Source: Neoconidiobolus thromboides FSU 785
Taxonomy: Eukaryota; Entomophthoromycota; Entomophthoromycetes; Entomophthorales; Neoconidiobolaceae
NCBI GenBank assembly: GCA_025603075.1
Contig: MU626265.1
Span: forward strand, 1-64,000
Length of the DNA stretch: 64,000 nt
Direction: 5' to 3'
In this document: positions 47,872 through 58,157 of the stretch, piece after piece
How the letters are laid out: every line of letters starts with the position of its first letter
How positions within the stretch are numbered: position 1 is the stretch's first letter
The notes under the pieces: generated by a model
Seen by the model: the letters and a program-made list of their open reading frames with translations, nothing else
Databases searched by the model: none
What the model was told of the DNA's origin: nothing
Position numbers and translations under genes: made by a program

Positions 47872-49707
47872 TTAAAAAACTATTCCATAATAACCTAATT
47901 TGTCTTCAAATACCTTGGGTAACTGAAACCTTGATATTACATTTGATAATTGAGTTAAAGCTTCTGAAGCATCCATACGATTTTTTCCAGAAGATTCAGC
48001 AATTGATTTTAACATAATAAGTAAAAATAAAGAATGTTGTTGACTTTGGATAATGATATTAGCATCAATCTCATAAAACCCAGACTCTGATAGATCGATA
48101 ATTGTAAAATAAACGTAAATAATGAATATAGAATGAAAATAAAAAGGTAATTGAAAATGAGACTCTTCTTTTTTTGTTTTAGGGAGCACCAGCTCCATAG
48201 TACACGTATTTTTAGATGGGGCATAAAACAGCTTAAATGTACTTAAATAATAAAATGTAACTAAATTAGCTGAGCAGAAAAGTAAGTTAATCTCTTCTTT
48301 TGAAAAAATAACCGGTTTGGGATAAACTAATACAAAAGGATAGTATAAAAATATTAAAACCAGTTGCAAAAGCATTTGTGTATGAACATTGATTCCAATA
48401 TCTGGTTCATTAATTATTGTTAAATCTAAAGTTTTAGTTGAGTTATTAATGTTTACTTTGAGTAATTCAGTTTCAAAGTGTAAATTTAATTGATACTTTT
48501 TTTCCAAGTTTAGCATTGAGGTCAAAATAACATAAAACTGGCTAGGTGGAAGCCTTAATTGTTCTAAAGTGATTGTAGCTAAATCATTGTTACTCATAGT
48601 AGAGTGTTTAACAGTTTGAATATGAGAAGTTATTTTTGAAAACACTTCAATTAATTCTTTGTTATATTCTCCAATGAATAATTTTTCTTGCCATTTATAA
48701 AACGGATAATTAGCCAAGTTTTCCTTATTTTTGGTTGCTACTAAATTTTTCGAGTAAAACTTAATATTGGAAAAATGAGCAGAATGACTCAATTGTGGAA
48801 GGTTGGTTGAAATGGTACTAAATATCATATAATAGAAGCTTAACACAGCCCATAATTTTTCTTTTACTTCTTTACTAATAGTTCCATTCTTAATGTCTAA
48901 CCTTTTATTACCTTGATCATATCCTAAAACCTGTGCCATTCGGATAGCTGAACTAAAATATACAATAGCAAGCTGGGACGAATAAGTAGTCAAACTTATA
49001 TGTGAAAGCATAATTAATGCGATTACATCTTCATAGGTAGGTGTGTTATAAGCAACAATTAACTCTTTACGGGCGTTTCTTACGCTATTTTTATACAAAA
49101 GATGGTAATTAGCGTTATCTTTTGGAGCAGTAAAACGAGCTAAAAAGGCTATAAAAGCATAAGATAAAGAGTTATGGTTCTTTTTAGTGATTATTTGAAA
49201 TAGTTGCTGTTTAGTGAGCAGTAAATTATACATATCAAAGGTTTGAATATATAATTTTAATCCATTTTTTAAAAAAATACCATAAGACTGAATATCAGGA
49301 CCTAAAGCTTGTGGTGGCTTTTTTTCAACTACAATATCATTATTATCATAAAATATAACAACCTTCTTTAAACTATTTATTATTTCACTTTCAAAACAAT
49401 GAAGTTGTTGTTCAACACAATGGTCGAGTATTGACTTCTCATGCTGGCTGTTTAGTATCCGAATGTATGAACAAATATATTTCAAATACGCATAGAATGG
49501 ATAAGATTGGCTTGGATTAACTAATTGAATTTTCTTAAACAACATCGTATATTTAACAGCTAAAGCTTCTAAAGCTTCTAATCTTGCCCTCTTTCTATCG
49601 ATATCACTTCTCACTTTTAAATTTACCAAATAACCCCTTGAATCTAAAGGATGTGATACTCTTAAAACTTGAACATTGCTTCTTTTATTTTGCGTCTGTT
49701 TCAACAT
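47872..49707 (-). CDS. Divergent MHR-domain protein, no zinc cluster
   Basis: A 611-residue intronless frame. The N-terminus (MLKQTQNKRSNVQVLRVSHP) leads to a basic helix (RSDIDRKRARLEALEALAVK) in the place that follows the DNA-binding cluster in Zn2Cys6 factors, but no CX2CX6C pattern occurs. The MHR part has SLSYAFIAFLARFTAPKDNA, YEDVIALIMLSHISL, YFSSAIRMAQVLGYDQGNKR and VKEKLWAVLSFYYMIFSTIS; C-terminal landmarks FLYYPFVLVYPKPVIFS and LITFYYL-like helices parallel the 22.5-kb family. It is a distant relative, lacking the intron of the tandem copies and with a longer N-terminal part. A possible 5'-UTR intron (GTAAGT near 49775 to AAG near 49711) would not add coding sequence. Probable nuclear regulator. 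Confidence 0.75.
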   Translation of the reverse strand: MLKQTQNKRSNVQVLRVSHPLDSRGYLVNLKVRSDIDRKRARLEALEALAVKYTMLFKKIQLVNPSQSYPFYAYLKYICSYIRILNSQHEKSILDHCVEQQLHCFESEIINSLKKVVIFYDNNDIVVEKKPPQALGPDIQSYGIFLKNGLKLYIQTFDMYNLLLTKQQLFQIITKKNHNSLSYAFIAFLARFTAPKDNANYHLLYKNSVRNARKELIVAYNTPTYEDVIALIMLSHISLTTYSSQLAIVYFSSAIRMAQVLGYDQGNKRLDIKNGTISKEVKEKLWAVLSFYYMIFSTISTNLPQLSHSAHFSNIKFYSKNLVATKNKENLANYPFYKWQEKLFIGEYNKELIEVFSKITSHIQTVKHSTMSNNDLATITLEQLRLPPSQFYVILTSMLNLEKKYQLNLHFETELLKVNINNSTKTLDLTIINEPDIGINVHTQMLLQLVLIFLYYPFVLVYPKPVIFSKEEINLLFCSANLVTFYYLSTFKLFYAPSKNTCTMELVLPKTKKEESHFQLPFYFHSIFIIYVYFTIIDLSESGFYEIDANIIIQSQQHSLFLLIMLKSIAESSGKNRMDASEALTQLSNVISRFQLPKVFEDKLGYYGIVF

Positions 49708-50169
49708 GATCTTTAATAAAACAATGGAGTGTTATTATTACATTATAAATTGTTATATAGTTATATTTACTTACTTTTTCAATGGATAAGTTGCATTTGG
49801 TTTATAATTATCTAAAAATTTATTAAAACAAAAAATCAAATTTAGAGCAGTTTCACTTGTTTAATACGTTGAGTTTTAAATCTGGATCAAAATCATCTCT
49901 AAATCAAAATCTAAAGCTAGTCTAAAAATAATGCCTTAGTATCCTCTAACACTGTATTCAGTTTACTATCAATTATAACTGTTTCTAACTACATTGTGAG
50001 AACTTGTACAATAGCTAATAAATACTCAAATATATAAAGCATAAATTTAATGAGAAGAAATATTTATTTATTTTTGACCATAAATATTTAAATAAAACAA
50101 CAATAATTAAGCAAAGAAAGTCCTAGGTAGTGACAGTACTCCTACTATGCTTTGCAATATATTAAAAGC
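49708..50169. other. Intergenic between the 47872 gene and eIF1
   Basis: AT-rich; no Cys-encoding exon upstream of the MHR gene. It contains the 3' flank of the eIF1 gene. Confidence 0.4.
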
Positions 50170-50701
50170 TTAGAAACCGTGAACTTTGATGCTGGCTTTA
50201 TCAGCAATCTTTTCACTAATCAAAAATTCACTAATTTTTACACGCTGATCACCTTGAAGTTGGATGACTTCTCCTAACTCCTCGTCAGTAGCAATGATTC
50301 CATTTGTAGAGAATACTTTCTTGAAATGTTTAAGAAGGCGTTTTAAATCAACTTGACTTGGTAACCCTTGAAGAGTGGTTAAAGTTTTACGACCGTTACG
50401 TTGTTGTATACGAATATCTATAATAAATGATTTAGTATACAATTCATAATTAATATATAATATAGTGGTATAGTGTCAGTGTAACTATGACTATAATAAT
50501 AGGAACATTGTAAATCGAGTTCAATAACTGATCTCAAAATTATTTACTACCAATTAAAATAATACTGTCATCACTCTATAATAGCCATAAATTAAATAAA
50601 CACTTACGGATATAATCAGGTTTGGTAGGAGTAGCAGATTCCTCTTGAAGGCCAGTGTCGGCAAAGGGATCGTAGGTAGCAAGGTTATTAATAGTTGACA
50701 T
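50170..50701 (-). CDS. SUI1: Translation initiation factor eIF1 (SUI1)
   Basis: Binds the 40S subunit near the P site and enforces start-codon fidelity. Two exons: 50701-50608 (MSTINNLATYDPFADTGLQE...) and 50417-50170, with a 190-nt intron (GTAAGT...TTATAG) splitting the His codon of YIHIRIQQRNGRKTLTT. The product is 113 residues; the family is about 108-113. Signature blocks are all present: TTLQGLPSQVDLKRLLKHFK, STNGIIATDEELGEVIQLQG, DQRVKISEFL and a C-terminal IKVHGF. The intron is much longer than others in the window. The open frame starting at 50442 is only exon 2 plus intron sequence; the true start is 50701. Confidence 0.96.
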
Positions 50702-51408
50702 ACAGATGCGGCTAGCTTTTTTTCTTGTAGTTAAGAGAAAGAACTACTTGTAAACAGGATAATAAAAATAGAGAATTAAAGAAAATAAAATTAGTTGATT
50801 GTTATTTTATACTTGAGGTATTCATAGGTTACTCAATTATGACAAATCAGCTTATTGAAATCTAGAATTTCTAGCAAATTAAAAGGTTTTACCCTTGGGC
50901 AATTTAACCCCTCCCAACTTTGAAAATATTTTCATCATTTTCATGTTGAATTTTAACCAATCATTTATGTTACTGTCATATTTTGCTTAAAATTAGATCT
51001 TAGAAAGTACTTATAAAAACTAAGCAGTTGGCCTCATTTTTTTTAATTAAGTTATTTAAAGTGGCTATTTAAAACGTGAACTTATTAAAACTTGCCCAAA
51101 ATTATTGCTATCAAATTAATTTGGTGGCTGTCTTTAAACTTACTTTATAGTAGTAATGCTGTATAAAATCTGGGTTGTAGCAGCTAATCTGTAAAGCTAA
51201 ATATTAAATCATCTTCTTTGTTTCATTTATTTATCAGTTAATTAATAAAAAGACACTCCTGTAATATTATTAGTAACTTTTTGTAAAAAATAAATTTGGT
51301 TTCACAAAATGGTCAACTTTTAAATATTTGATATACTATATCAATCTATATACTCTAACCTTAACTTTAAGATAAACCTTGTATAACATTAGCTTTAGCT
51401 TAACAACC
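50702..51408. other. Intergenic, eIF1 promoter side
   Basis: About 700 bp, AT-rich with a C/G-richer patch near 50900 (ACCCTTGGGCAATTTAACCC). No gene recognised. Confidence 0.4.
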
Positions 51409-51514
51409 ATATGGGGATGTGTTTTTGTATTTAAGAATTTTACTGACAATTTTTCCACATAAATAGCGCTTAAAAAATGGAAAAATAATGAAACTAAAAA
51501 AAACAGCCCCATAT
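51409..51514 (-). mobile_element. MITE copy 15
   Basis: Ends ATATGGGGATG and ACAGCCCCATAT, full length. It is 7 bp from copy 16 in the same orientation. Confidence 0.86.
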
Positions 51515-51521
51515 ATCTAAC

Positions 51522-51625
51522 ATATGGGAATGTATTTTTCGTTTAAGAATTTTGCTAATAATCTTTCCACTCAAATAGTGCTTGAAAATGGAAAAAGTAA
51601 TGAAGGCAAAAAAACATCCCCATAT
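51522..51625 (-). mobile_element. MITE copy 16
   Basis: Ends ATATGGGAATG and ACATCCCCATAT, full length. It lies about 180 bp upstream of the SNARE start, so probably within that gene's promoter. Confidence 0.86.
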
Positions 51626-51802
51626 TAGTAACTATCATTGATTCTATTTTTTAATTATTCAAAAATTTTGTAAGTGAATTTTGAATTGTCACAAGCTATA
51701 ACTCCAGTTAATGATGTTCAAATGATATCATAGTTGATTTTAAATTTTATAATTAGTTTGTAATAAAAATTTCTTTTTTATTTACTTTTTATCAACATAA
51801 TC

Positions 51803-52171
51803 ATGTCTCACCCAGCTGAAAATAATACTAGCCAACCACCGCTAGGCTCTAAAACTGAATCAATTCAACAACAGGTTAATGAAGTAGTCGGTATCATGCA
51901 AGATAATATTGATAAAGTAATGGAAAAGCAAGAACATTTGGAAAATTTGAATGATAAAGCCGAAAACTTAAACGAAAACGCAATGCACTTTAAACATGGG
52001 GCTAATAAAGTACGTAAAGCCATGTGGTGGAAAGATTTCAAAATTAAGATTATTATTGGCATTATAGTAGTTATTATTTTATTAATTGTCATACTTTCGA
52101 TTGTATTAAAAGACAAAGGAACTAACTCACCCTCAACAGATACCCCTACACCTTCCGCTTCTCTTTCTTAA
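51803..52171 (+). CDS. VAMP/synaptobrevin-type v-SNARE with Lys at the ionic layer
   Basis: A 122-residue tail-anchored membrane-fusion protein. The intronless frame has a short polar N-terminus, a SNARE helix (about 20-80: ESIQQQVNEVVGIMQDNIDK ... ANKVRKAMWWKDFKIKI) and one TM segment (about 83-103, IIIGIIVVIILLIVILSIVL). GANKVRKAMWWKDFK is the juxtamembrane sequence typical of fungal Snc1/Snc2, so exocytic vesicle-to-plasma membrane fusion is the likely role. The usual central Arg (LERDQKL in VAMP2) is replaced: KVMEKQEHLENL puts Lys42 at the zero layer. After the TM it has an 18-residue Ser/Thr/Pro-rich lumenal tail, longer than in yeast Snc proteins. Two MITEs lie just upstream. Confidence 0.9.
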   Translation: MSHPAENNTSQPPLGSKTESIQQQVNEVVGIMQDNIDKVMEKQEHLENLNDKAENLNENAMHFKHGANKVRKAMWWKDFKIKIIIGIIVVIILLIVILSIVLKDKGTNSPSTDTPTPSASLS

Positions 52172-52547
52172 TAGTTTTATTTATTTTATTATTTTAAAAG
52201 AATTAAAGCTTCAAAAGCAATATTTTTTTGTTTTAAGGCTGTTTGATTTATCATCGTCTTAAATTACTTGTTAATAAACTACTTGGTGAATAGGTTCACA
52301 AAGATTTTAAGTATGTTTGCTTTGAAACTAGAATCAACTATTGTTTCGCTTCACTTATCAAGTATTTGAACAGGATGTACAAATATATGTGTATAGTAAA
52401 ATCATCAGATTTGACTATTAAATAGGGTAAAAGTAACATTGTTCTAACCAATTGCCGACGAAACACGACCTCCAGTCATAGCCAAATGTAAGCTTAGTTA
52501 ATTTATAAATAACTATGCAGTATGTGAAAACTAGGCTAAAATAGGAC

Positions 52548-52656
52548 ATAAGGGGATGTATTTTTTGTGTTTAAAAATTTTATTAATAATTTTTCCGCTC
52601 AAATAGTACTTAAAAGATGGAAAAAGTAATGAAGTCAAAAAAATATGTCCTCATTG
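52548..52656 (-). mobile_element. MITE copy 17
   Basis: Left end ATAAGGGGATG, right end eroded (ATGTCCTCATT); core AAATAGTACTTAAAAGATGG. Confidence 0.78.
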
Positions 52657-53009
52657 TAAATAAAGCTTATAAATAAAAACAAATTAAGAGATTGAATTAT
52701 ACGGGTTATTTTAGTTTGTTGATAATTGTATTACCAGATACCCTAACCATAAGTTATTATGATTTCCTTTGCTATATAGAATAATAGTGTTCAGCTTTAA
52801 AGCTATATAAAGCACAAAAGGCAATAACTAATATGAACTAAAACTAGTAGCTTTTGTAGATAAATATATATCTTGATAGGATATATAAAGACGTGGTATA
52901 TGTTTTGTTTAAAACTATGTAAAGTACAAGTTTGCCATATTTATATATTTATGTTAAAGTTATGGTTAAAAATAAGTACATGAATTTTGAAACCTAAAAT
53001 TTGAGCTGA
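52657..53009. other. Intergenic, nothing recognised
   Basis: AT-rich spacer between MITE copy 17 and the F-box-like relic. Confidence 0.45.
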
Positions 53010-53950
53010 TTATTAAGGATAATTTATTACTATAAGAAGGTCTAATTTAATAGTCTTTGAATGTAAAAATAAAGCAAAAGTAAAGTAGAGAAAGGCAATA
53101 ACATTGTTATCTTCTACCAATTTCACACCATCGTATTTAATGTTGATGTTGAAATAAGTGATATAACTACTTGATAACTTAATGCTCTTTAAATGCTTTA
53201 GATTGGTTAGATGTAATAATATCATTACTAAACGTTGTGTTAATTTCCTAGTATTTTATTGGTACTAAAGTTTATGTTCAAGATGATTTTGGAAGCATAA
53301 GGAGTTATAGCTTTGTTTAAATGTAGTATCTTCAATTTAACAAATTTCCTTTAAATGGTATTTAACCCATCAATATCTAAATTATATCTGAGTAATTTTA
53401 CTGTGCTTAATTTACTAGGATTCACCAACTTAACAGCTTTAATTCTTCAGTACTTCCATCAAGTTTGAATAACTCAAATTGATTTAACAATCCCAAGGAA
53501 TGACTGTGGCTATCTGAATATATGCTTATCTGACTTAATTTTAGGAATACAGCACTTGTATCACCATTATTGTTGGCACTATTATCAATGGTAGAAAAAC
53601 TGTTTCTATATTTATAATGCGTTAATTTTATATTTAAGCAATACTTCAAATAATGGAGATCAAAACAGATAAATTCAATTTTTCAGCAAAAATTCGTTTT
53701 CTTTAATGAATTTTCTTTGATATTGTCAATACTTATAAGATTTACTTTGGTCATAAAGTGTATAGCTCAAATTATGCTTGATAACCATACTTATAACCTT
53801 AAGCAAGTATTTACCTAGAAAACATAACTCAAGTAGCTCTTCTAGATTTAGCAGTTTCAAGGTGTCTTCTAATAGGATGTCAAATAATTCATCAAATTGT
53901 AACACCATATGAAATAGAATTAAAGAAACAAACAACTTGGTTCTTATCAT
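53010..53950 (-). pseudogene. Probable F-box/leucine-rich-repeat gene relic
   Basis: Three reverse-strand open pieces in series (53950-53726, 53649-53422, 53225-53013) separated by stops. The first holds an F-box-like helix set, FDELFDILLEDTLKLLNLEE followed by LLELCFLGKYLLKVI; compare the general pattern LPxEIxxxIxxxLxxxxLxxLxxVCKxxxxxI. The others are Leu/Ile-rich with repeat-like spacing (LTNLKHLKSIKLSS, LNQFELFKLDGSTEELKLL). This suggests an F-box adaptor of an SCF ubiquitin ligase, now dead or with unrecognised introns. Assignment is tentative. Confidence 0.4.
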
Positions 53951-54061
53951 GATCTTTCTAATTCACAATTATGATTTGAAACCAAAGTTATACATAGGTT
54001 GTTATGTAGGTATAGAAACTCTTAATTAAACTGCCGAATATTGCTTTTGTTTAGAGTCAAT

Positions 54062-54165
54062 AAATGAGGATGTTTTTTTGGTTTGATTACTTTCTCCGTT
54101 TTTTAAGGACTATTTGAGCGGAAAGATTGTTAGTAAAGTTCTACAAAAAAAATATATCCCCAAAT
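54062..54165 (+). mobile_element. MITE copy 18
   Basis: Ends AAATGAGGATG and ATATCCCCAAAT, with core TTTTTTAAGGACTATTTGAG. Downstream (3') side of the transporter at 54471. Confidence 0.8.
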
Positions 54166-54470
54166 AATGTTTAAATTAAGGTTGTTTAATGTATATGCGT
54201 CTTTATTGCTTTAGAAATCCAACTAAAAATTTCCAAATATTTAAATAATGGACAAAAATGAATGAAAAAAGATGGAATATGTAGTAATTAAACCTAAATC
54301 GTTCATATTAACAATATTTCATATGCTCATCTCAAGAATTCCTATATTTTATACCTAATATAAATACTATGTCGTATTACTATAGCAACTATTAAACCAT
54401 GAAGTAAAAGTACAAAATTGTTAATTTCAATTTATTATATACATAAAATAGAGTATAACAAGACATAAAC

Positions 54471-55913
54471 TTAATTTACATTTTCCTTCTTATCTTGATT
54501 TACGCTAGAATCGAACTCATTATTTAATTCAATATCGACTATTTCCTCTGTCTTTTCTACAAAACTTTTACCACTATTTTCTTTAGCAAAAAGGATTACA
54601 ATGAAGGTAAGAGATAAAGCACACCATAATACAACGGATTGAACCAATGCATAGTTTGGCCTTCCATCTGGAAAACGGAAACTTTCACCTAATGCAGCCT
54701 CAAGTTGAGCTGCACAAGAAGAAATCATATTACCAAATTGATAAGTTAAACCAGGAAAAGTACCACGTATAGATGGTGGGGAAATTTCAGTTAAAAAGGC
54801 TGGAACAATACCCCATGCTCCTTGAACGCAAAATTGAATTAAAAAGGCACCCAAAATTTGGACTCCATAAGAATTTACTCCAGCAAAACCCCAAACCGGA
54901 ACTATGAATAAGCCTATAAAACATATAAGAGCCATTGTACGACGACGGCCAAAATATTCGGAATACCATCCTATAAAGGTACCCCCTATGATGGCCCCTA
55001 CATTTTGAACGATTACTGTAATGGATGCTTGGGATGGTGTATATCCTAATTGAGCCTTAAGATAGGTTGGAAAAAGATCTTGTGAACCATGGGACATGAA
55101 ATTTAATGAAGTCATTAAAATTACAATATGGATAAACAGTAGCCAATGATTCTTAAACACTACTCCAGTTTGTTTAATCCATCCTTTGGCACTTGAGCCT
55201 CCACTATTATGTTGCTTTTCTTTCTCTTGCTTCCAAGCTTCAGATTCGGGTACGAAAAATCTAATTAAAATACATAACAAGGCTGGGAAACTACCAATGT
55301 AGAACAAAGCTCTCCATCCTAAACTTGGAAAAACTGCCCAATAAATCAAAGCTGCAAGTAAATAACCAGTAGCGTAACCTTGCTGTAATATACCCGAAAA
55401 TATACCTCTTGCCTCAGGTGGTAAAGTTTCCATAGCTAGAGAGGCACCTAAACCCCATTCACCACCCATGCATATACCAAAGATTGCTCTGACAGCAACG
55501 AATTGACCTAAATTAGTAACGAAACCAGTACAAAGACCCATTAAAGAAAACAAAATAATATCGACCATTAATGGTATTCTTCTACCAAACCTATCGGCCA
55601 ATAAACCAAAAATAATAGCACCAACTGGACGTAATAATAAAGTAAGGGTGATGCCCAAAGACATTTGGGTATCAGTATAACCTAAGTCTTTACCCATATC
55701 ATGTAATGATAAAGAAACTAAATGGAAATCAAAGGCATCTAACGACCAACCCATAAAAGCAGCAGCAAAAGTTAATGCTTGAGTACGATTTAAACTACCA
55801 AGGATGCGTAATGGATTTTTAACTGGTTTAGGTTTGGCAGTTATAAAACTATACCATCTTTCCCGCTTCTCTGCTTCCTCCACTTTCAATATCTCATTGT
55901 TAATTGTGCTCAT
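54471..55913 (-). CDS. Jen1-like carboxylate:H+ symporter, copy 1
   Basis: A 480-residue MFS protein (SHS family, Jen1 type) for uptake of lactate, pyruvate or other short carboxylates across the plasma membrane. Twelve hydrophobic segments after a hydrophilic N-tail. Landmarks: AAFMGWSLDAFDFHLVSLSL (TM1), GLLADRFGRRIPLM (motif A), GICMGGEWGLGASLAMETLP and SGILQQGYATGYLLAAL. The Jen1 signature NxxSHxSQDxxxT is complete: NFMSHGSQDLFPT. A cytosolic loop, ESEAWKQEKEKQHNSGGSSA, and a charged C-tail (EEIVDIELNNEFDSSVNQDK) complete it. No introns. It pairs with a close homologue 2.2 kb upstream on the same strand. The substrate is inferred from family only. Confidence 0.9.
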   Translation of the reverse strand: MSTINNEILKVEEAEKRERWYSFITAKPKPVKNPLRILGSLNRTQALTFAAAFMGWSLDAFDFHLVSLSLHDMGKDLGYTDTQMSLGITLTLLLRPVGAIIFGLLADRFGRRIPLMVDIILFSLMGLCTGFVTNLGQFVAVRAIFGICMGGEWGLGASLAMETLPPEARGIFSGILQQGYATGYLLAALIYWAVFPSLGWRALFYIGSFPALLCILIRFFVPESEAWKQEKEKQHNSGGSSAKGWIKQTGVVFKNHWLLFIHIVILMTSLNFMSHGSQDLFPTYLKAQLGYTPSQASITVIVQNVGAIIGGTFIGWYSEYFGRRRTMALICFIGLFIVPVWGFAGVNSYGVQILGAFLIQFCVQGAWGIVPAFLTEISPPSIRGTFPGLTYQFGNMISSCAAQLEAALGESFRFPDGRPNYALVQSVVLWCALSLTFIVILFAKENSGKSFVEKTEEIVDIELNNEFDSSVNQDKKENVN

Positions 55914-57626
55914 TTAAGCTAATAAAAAAGTCAATTTTTTTATTCTCCTTTTTCTCGGTGGCTTTTTATACTTTAAATTTTCCTATTTACATAATTTTAA
56001 AATTCCTAGTGAATTATGTGGGATAGCCTTATATAGTCAACTGTCTATTTAAACTTGATTGTAACAGTTTTGGAATGCTAAGTTGCTTTCTCATATTCAT
56101 TTTGCATAATCACACACTTACAAATTAGCTGCTTTGTGCTACTGATGATAGTCATTTGACTCCATACTTTATTAATTAGAATTCTAACTTGATCAGTCAT
56201 TTATAATTTACAAGTATTGTGTGGGATCTATTGAGATGTGAATGTTAAATTCAGGCTTTGTCTTAAACATTATGCTATTTTTGTTTGATGTTTACTTAAT
56301 AAAGATGAATTACTATAATGTTCATATCCGACTGCAAACCGGATAGTAACAACGGTTTATTGAATTATCAAAATATAACAAAATTTCGATTTTTTATTTT
56401 TTTATTTTTTATTTTTTTATTTTTTATTTTTTTATTTTTTATAATATAAATTTAAGTTAGCATAACAATTAACTTATTTGTATTTAAAATTTTAAAAATA
56501 TATTTATATTTTATGCTGTAAAAATTTCAAGAATTTTTAAAATCTTCACCAAAAATTTCTAAAAATTTACTAATTTACTCCATTTTGGGCTAAATGAATG
56601 CTTTTGTGTCTTACTCAATTTAGTGATCGAATAAATCATCCTTAAAATAATAATGTTCATGTTTTGTTAACTGTATTACTTTATTGATGATTATTTATAT
56701 GTATATATTTTGTTCAATTATCAATATAATTTTTGTTTAATATTTATTGCTGTAGTTTTGAAATGCAGACTATTTGTACTAACATTAAAAAATATTTTTG
56801 AGTTGGACATCATTTAATCTTCCTATTTTTAGAAAAAAGATAGAACTGAGGATACTGTTCTATTCGCATGCAATATAAAAAACTTGAACTAATATATGTA
56901 AGTAATTAACAACAAAATACATAAATGAAGCTAGGATGTAGCTACTTTTATACAGTAAGAGTACATTTCGATTTTTGGTGACCAAAGATATTGTTAAATG
57001 AGTAAGAATATTCTTTTTAATACATATAATGAAATAATAATACTTTATCATGATAAAATCTGTTGCCTTGTATTATTTTTATCTGTATATCCCTTTTTTC
57101 TAGAACAATCAATTAGAACATAATTTTATTACTCACTTATAGTTATTATGTAGCATCAAAACATGAAGATCAAAACATAGATTATTTAAACTATTAACTA
57201 ATACTTTCTTATATTTAATGAAACGGTAATTAAATATAATAATATATATTTATAATATTGAATATATTTAATAAGTAGGTAGTTACTAAACTTTCAAAAT
57301 AAAATGTTAATATTAATAAAAAATTTAAAATTCATCTGATGAATCACCTTAACGATCATTAAATCAATTTCGCCGCTCATAGCCTGTTATATATATACAT
57401 ATATTCCACGGTCACGATACTTTTGACTTATTTAAATTGGAACTTACTCCCTAACTTGAGAACTTCTATCAGTTGAAATATTATTCATCTAGCTTAATTG
57501 CCAACATACTTAATTAAGTAAGTGTATATTTATTTTGATGCTAAATTATATATGTACTTGAATAGAAGTTTTAATCTTGTGTTTTTGTAATATTGAATGC
57601 TTTTTGAATTTCAGAAGTAAGGTAAG
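55914..57626. other. 1.7-kb intergenic region between the transporter genes' spacer and MITE copy 19
   Basis: AT-rich, with a T-rich minisatellite at about 56389. Only short meaningless open stretches; no gene supported. Confidence 0.5.
56389..56442. repeat. T-rich minisatellite, 15-bp unit
   Basis: Three to four perfect tandem units of ATTTTTTATTTTTTT upstream of the copy-1 transporter (about 475 bp from its start). Likely length-variable. Confidence 0.85.
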
Positions 57627-57731
57627 GTATGGCGGTATTTTTTTGATTTCATTGCTTTTTCCATTTTTCAAGCGTTATTTGAGTAGAATAATTGCTAGTA
57701 AAATTCTTAAACAAAAAAAACAACTCCATAT
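57627..57731 (+). mobile_element. MITE copy 19
   Basis: Left end GTATGGCGGTA, right end CAACTCCATAT, core intact (TTTTTCAAGCGTTATTTGAG). Confidence 0.78.
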
Positions 57732-58157
57732 TGTAATATTTATTGTAGTAGATAAAAAGGTAATAATAACAAAACATGACATTGTATAAATATTATAGTA
57801 TAGTAATTAATAAATAATAGAAATAAAAGAAGTTTTTTTAACGATTATATACATTTATAGACTTTAAAAACCAAAATCATTTAATTTAGTTTAATTAAGA
57901 TTTATTTTTAATTCGATTTTGAAAGCTAAAATAAATATCGTAATATTATTTAAATTTAAATTATAATTCATATTTGATGTAAAAGTCAATTGTATAGTTT
58001 AGTTTTTGTTATAACTTATTTGATAAGAAACATACAGCTAAGCTAAAAATTGATGATATGGTTTAAAAGATATAAATTTCACAATAAATTGCCATTAACT
58101 TTATAAAAAAATCTATTTAAATTATCATGAATATGAGCAAAAGTTTATTATAAATAA

